A DNA stretch of 16,562 bases, taken from assembly GCA_910578845.1 (NCBI GenBank), contig CAJTSL010000068.1:1-16562 (forward strand), read 5' to 3'. The notes beneath the pieces were generated by a model. The model was not told the origin of the DNA. It was given only the letters and a program-made list of their open reading frames with translations, and ran no database searches. A program made the translations under genes and the position numbers. Below are positions 14,351-16,562 of the stretch, piece by piece (position 1 is the first letter of the stretch; the number at the start of each line of letters is the position of its first letter). This stretch comes from an uncultured Lachnospiraceae bacterium (GTDB lineage Bacteria; Bacillota; Clostridia; Lachnospirales; Lachnospiraceae).

Positions 14351-14411
14351 ACGCCCAGGCTGTATAGATGATCGGCTGGTATATCATAAGCTGTATATCA
14401 GCTTTGGGCGT
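14351..14411 (+). promoter_or_regulatory. Structured leader/operator region before the LacI-family gene
   Basis: ACGCCCA (14351-14357) and TGGGCGT (14405-14411) are perfect arms closing a 61-nt block. Inside, AAGCTG-TATAT-CAGCTT (14388-14404) is a perfect hairpin, and ATGAT/ATCAT can pair in the middle. GCTG followed by TATA-like text recurs at 14359, 14375 and 14390, 15-16 bp apart. It may be a multi-branched RNA leader or a cluster of regulator sites. No T tract follows, so it is not a plain terminator for the galactosidase gene. Confidence 0.4.
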
Positions 14412-14455
14412 CTGATTTGTGGATTAGAGTTTGAGTATCAGGAAAGGGAAACAAT

Positions 14456-15475
14456 ATGGTCAAAGCAGTAAGACTTGCGGATATTGCTAAGAAACTGGAC
14501 GTCAGTGTCGTAACCGTCTCCAAGGCGCTTTCCGGGCAGAAGGGCGTTAGCGACACGATGAGAGAGAAAATAAAGGCGCTTGCCGATGAGATGGGATATA
14601 CGCCGGTACATACGTCGCAGTCCGGGAAAACGAAATCATATGCGATTGGCGTTATTGCTTTTGAACGGTATTTTTCGAGATTTAACTCCTTTTATTGGAA
14701 AATGTACCAGGAGCTGACCGCGCAGGCGGTCAGACAGAACTGCTTCTCCATGCTAGAAGTGATCGCCAGCCTGGATGAAGATGGGATGTCGCAGCCAAAG
14801 CTTTTAGAAGAAGAAAGGGTGGACGGCATTATCGTCATTGGGAAACCGAAGAAGGAATATCTGAAAATGATGTATCAGAATAAGAAGATACCGATGGTAT
14901 TCCTGGATTTCTATGATGATGAAGTGATTGTGGATTCTGTCGTATCCGAAAGCTTCCTTGGAATGTACCGCATGACAGAGTACTTGATCCGGAACGGGCA
15001 TGTGAATATCGCATTCGTCGGGACGCTGATGTATACGGAGAGCATTACCGACCGCTATTTCGGGTATTGCAAAGCATTGATGGAACATGGCATAGAACAG
15101 CGCCCGGAGTGGGTTATCAAGGACAGGAATTACACCGATGGCTTTATTGGCATGAATTATAAGTTCTCTTTTGAAGGAAAGGATATGCCGACCGCATTTG
15201 TATGCAACAATGATGTGACGGCATATGCATTGATAAGGCAGTTAGAGGCGAAGGGATGCCGGGTACCGGAAGATATTTCTGTCGTTGGTTATGACGACTA
15301 TCTCTATGCCGAGTTTGGGGATTCCCAGATTACGACATATAGTGTCGATATGGGCGCTATGACCAAGGTCGCATTGACAGTCCTGGTCAAGCGCATAGAG
15401 TGTCAAAGTGGCAACGCCAAGGTGCGTGCTGTCAGCGGGAAGCTGATCGAGCGGCGTACCGTGAAAAAGATATAA
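14456..15475 (+). CDS. LacI-family transcriptional regulator
   Basis: This 339-residue repressor has an N-terminal LacI helix-turn-helix with hinge (VRLADIAKKLDVSVVTVSKALSGQKGVS, residues 5-32, and a following helix to MGYTP at 50), then a periplasmic-binding-protein-like sensor domain: YAIGVIAFERYFS, RVDGIIVIGKPK, HVNIAFVGTLMYTESITDRYFGY, TAFVCNNDVTAYALIRQLEAKG and the family signature VPEDISVVGYDDYLYA. It is complete. AAAGGG at 14443-14448 is 7 nt before the ATG. Its place directly after the alpha-galactosidase suggests control of alpha-galactoside use, with the ligand probably the sugar or galactose; this is inferred from context. The AT-symmetric site at 12029-12042 is a candidate target. 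It runs convergently into the AraC-family gene, with 4 nt between stop codons. Confidence 0.93.
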   Translation: MVKAVRLADIAKKLDVSVVTVSKALSGQKGVSDTMREKIKALADEMGYTPVHTSQSGKTKSYAIGVIAFERYFSRFNSFYWKMYQELTAQAVRQNCFSMLEVIASLDEDGMSQPKLLEEERVDGIIVIGKPKKEYLKMMYQNKKIPMVFLDFYDDEVIVDSVVSESFLGMYRMTEYLIRNGHVNIAFVGTLMYTESITDRYFGYCKALMEHGIEQRPEWVIKDRNYTDGFIGMNYKFSFEGKDMPTAFVCNNDVTAYALIRQLEAKGCRVPEDISVVGYDDYLYAEFGDSQITTYSVDMGAMTKVALTVLVKRIECQSGNAKVRAVSGKLIERRTVKKI

Positions 15476-15479
15476 AAGC

Positions 15480-16403
15480 TTATAAGATCGGTGTTTCTTT
15501 TCGATAGACGGAGGGAGAAACACCGGTTTTTGTTTTAAAGATGCGCAGAAAGTGATTGAAGTTCCTAAAACCGCATTTCTCTGCGATAGAACCTATCTTT
15601 TCATCCGTATGTAATAACATTTCTTTTGCTTTTTCAATCCGTACGTTGCATAGGTATTGCAGCGGCGTTTCCCCACAATATTTCATAAAATGCCTGGCAA
15701 GCGTATATTTGTTTGCATGATAATGTCCGGCGAGTTGTTCAAGGGAGTACTGCTCCTGGTATGCCGTATCAAATCTTTTCTTTATATCTACGATATAGGC
15801 AGGAATGTGATAAGAGCCGGTTTCTGCTCGGGCATGTAGCAAGTAAAGCTGTGTGAATAGTGAAACCAGTTCGCGCGCGCGCATTATGCCGTGAATTTCG
15901 TCATTATCTTCGGCTTTCCATAATCGTTTCCAAATAGAATAAGAATCCGGGTCATCGTTAAGGTTGAAAACACAGCCGCCGGATGACGTCAGTTTATGGT
16001 AATAGTAGGAAGTGAAATGCCGGCTGACAAAACAAATGCTGTATTCCCATGAATTTGGCGAACAGGACAGCTTATGTTCTTTGCTACAGTCGATGAAGCT
16101 AAGTGTGCCGGGCAGTAACTCGTAAGTGATTGGAGCCTGCGTATGGTCTAGACAGTGTAATTTGCCAGCGCCATTTGTCGTATGAAGCAGGCAGTAAGCG
16201 TCTAAATCTGACGATGCGTAGGAGAAAGGAGCGGTAACGGATACCGCGCGCATGCATAATACGTAGGGCAGGCTTTGGCAGAAATCAAATGTTCTTTCGT
16301 AGGAACCCTTGAAGTATTCGGAAAGTGAGAAACGGTTGCTCGTTTCGGAGGATATAAGGCTGTCAAAGAATTCGGAAGCAAATAGAGGGGGGGGCATCTG
16401 CAT
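15480..16403 (-). CDS. AraC-family transcriptional regulator
   Basis: This 307-residue regulator has an N-terminal cupin-like sugar-sensing domain (about 50-165, with GAGKLHCLDH and LLPGTLSFIDCSKEHKLS) and a C-terminal double helix-turn-helix AraC domain (about 205-302: YSLEQLAGHYHANKYTLARHFMKY, TPLQYLCNVRIEKAKEMLLHTD, IGSIAEKCGFRNFNHFLRIFKTKTGVSPSVYRK). AAAGGAG 9 nt before the ATG at 16403 fixes the start; a second ATG lies two codons in. Codons 4-6 are coded by a run of eight C (16387-16394), unusual in this gene and a possible slippage site. It is divergent from whatever lies right of the window, where a sugar transport or hydrolase operon would be a natural target. Proximity to the alpha-galactosidase module suggests a carbohydrate role, which is inference. 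Confidence 0.93.
   Translation of the reverse strand: MQMPPPLFASEFFDSLISSETSNRFSLSEYFKGSYERTFDFCQSLPYVLCMRAVSVTAPFSYASSDLDAYCLLHTTNGAGKLHCLDHTQAPITYELLPGTLSFIDCSKEHKLSCSPNSWEYSICFVSRHFTSYYYHKLTSSGGCVFNLNDDPDSYSIWKRLWKAEDNDEIHGIMRARELVSLFTQLYLLHARAETGSYHIPAYIVDIKKRFDTAYQEQYSLEQLAGHYHANKYTLARHFMKYCGETPLQYLCNVRIEKAKEMLLHTDEKIGSIAEKCGFRNFNHFLRIFKTKTGVSPSVYRKETPIL
15489..15531 (+). terminator. Terminator of the LacI-family gene, inside the AraC coding end
   Basis: CGGTGTTTCT (15489-15498) and AGAAACACCG (15516-15525) form a 10-bp perfect stem with a 17-nt loop, followed by GTTTTT. It begins 14 nt after the LacI-family stop. The whole stem lies in the last codons of the convergent AraC-family gene. 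On the minus strand no T tract follows, so it serves the plus strand. Confidence 0.8.
16387..16394 (-). repeat. Poly-C(8) tract in the AraC-family start region
   Basis: Eight consecutive C on the coding strand cover codons 4-6 (CCC CCC CCT, three prolines). Such runs near a gene start are prone to slipped-strand changes, which would shift the frame and abolish the regulator. Confidence 0.9.
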
Positions 16404-16423
16404 TGTAAGAGACTCCTTTCAAA

Positions 16424-16497
16424 AGTAGAGCATAGTAGGTGTTTGCGAAACTAGGTTTTGAAAAATAGGAGTTTCGCAATCGCTTAGTAGAGCGTAG
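16424..16497. promoter_or_regulatory. Inverted and direct repeats upstream of the AraC-family gene
   Basis: TTGCGAAACT (16443-16452) and AGTTTCGCAA (16470-16479) are perfect 10-bp inverted arms with centres 27 bp apart. Outside them AGTAGAGCATAG (16424-16435) and AGTAGAGCGTAG (16486-16497) are direct repeats with one mismatch, 62 bp apart. This symmetric block lies in a divergent control region and fits paired regulator sites that could loop DNA; AraC-family self-control is a natural candidate. No convincing promoter hexamers were found for the AraC gene. Confidence 0.5.
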
Positions 16498-16510
16498 CTG
16501 AAAATGTTAA

Positions 16511-16541
16511 AAAATTAAGTGAAAATTAACTAAAATTAAGT
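16511..16541. repeat. Helically phased AAAATTAA repeats
   Basis: AAAATTAAGT at 16511-16520, AAAATTAACT at 16522-16531 and AAAATTAAGT at 16532-16541 recur at 11 and 10 bp. Phased A-tracts bend DNA and can act as UP elements. The rest to 16562 is AT-rich without a visible gene. Confidence 0.5.
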
Positions 16542-16562
16542 TTTCAATAAAATTATATTAAA

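Noticed and set aside
15657..15839. Plus-strand frame inside the AraC-family gene
   Set aside because: It overlaps a well-supported minus-strand gene and has no family resemblance or ribosome binding site.

Overview
The window looks like a chromosomal stretch of a Clostridia-class Firmicute, most likely a gut Lachnospiraceae. Supporting signs are the strong AGGAGG-type ribosome binding sites, mid-range GC, a CIRCE/HrcA operator, the tiny DUF4250 protein, a DUF975 membrane protein, and Tn916-type xis/int genes. The family assignment is inferred from gene content; no rRNA or other phylogenetic marker is present.

Layout. (1) 1-2370 is the end of an integrated mobile element: a decayed C-terminal piece of an Rpn/PD-(D/E)XK nuclease 'transposase', a small excisionase, and a Tn916-type tyrosine integrase with a complete catalytic set. 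Short GTGTAGTA repeats flank the xis-int pair and may be integrase arm sites. The rest of the element lies left of the window. (2) 2373-5100 is a self-contained heat-shock unit: a CIRCE operator over a sigma-A promoter, clpB, and a strong terminator. (3) 5231-8122 is a probable three-gene operon: an S66 LD-carboxypeptidase, a 57-residue DUF4250 protein too small for a usual ORF cutoff, and a 2Fe-2S/ASKHA (RACo-like, DUF4445) protein that overlaps it by 8 nt. The last protein carries an unusual 15-bp in-frame tandem repeat. (4) 8257-11968 is an envelope/signalling group: a DUF975 membrane protein, an OmpR-type response regulator, a histidine kinase and a membrane-anchored polysaccharide deacetylase. 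Upstream are TTAAGGTT-type repeats at an 11-bp period, the usual geometry of an OmpR-family operator. (5) 12029-15531 is an alpha-galactoside module: a cytoplasmic GH36 alpha-galactosidase whose probable promoter overlaps a LacI-type operator, then a LacI-family regulator. (6) 15480-16562 holds a convergent AraC-family regulator with a run of eight C within its first six codons, and an AT-rich divergent control region with inverted, direct and helically phased repeats.

The genes are mostly ordinary families with intact active sites. The less ordinary content is in control signals and repeats: the poly-C tract in the AraC gene, the 11-bp-phased repeats before the two-component group, the minisatellite in the RACo-like gene, the structured leader of the LacI gene, and the position of the mobile element directly against the clpB heat-shock promoter. 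I found no CRISPR array, tRNA, rRNA or insertion sequence with intact ends.
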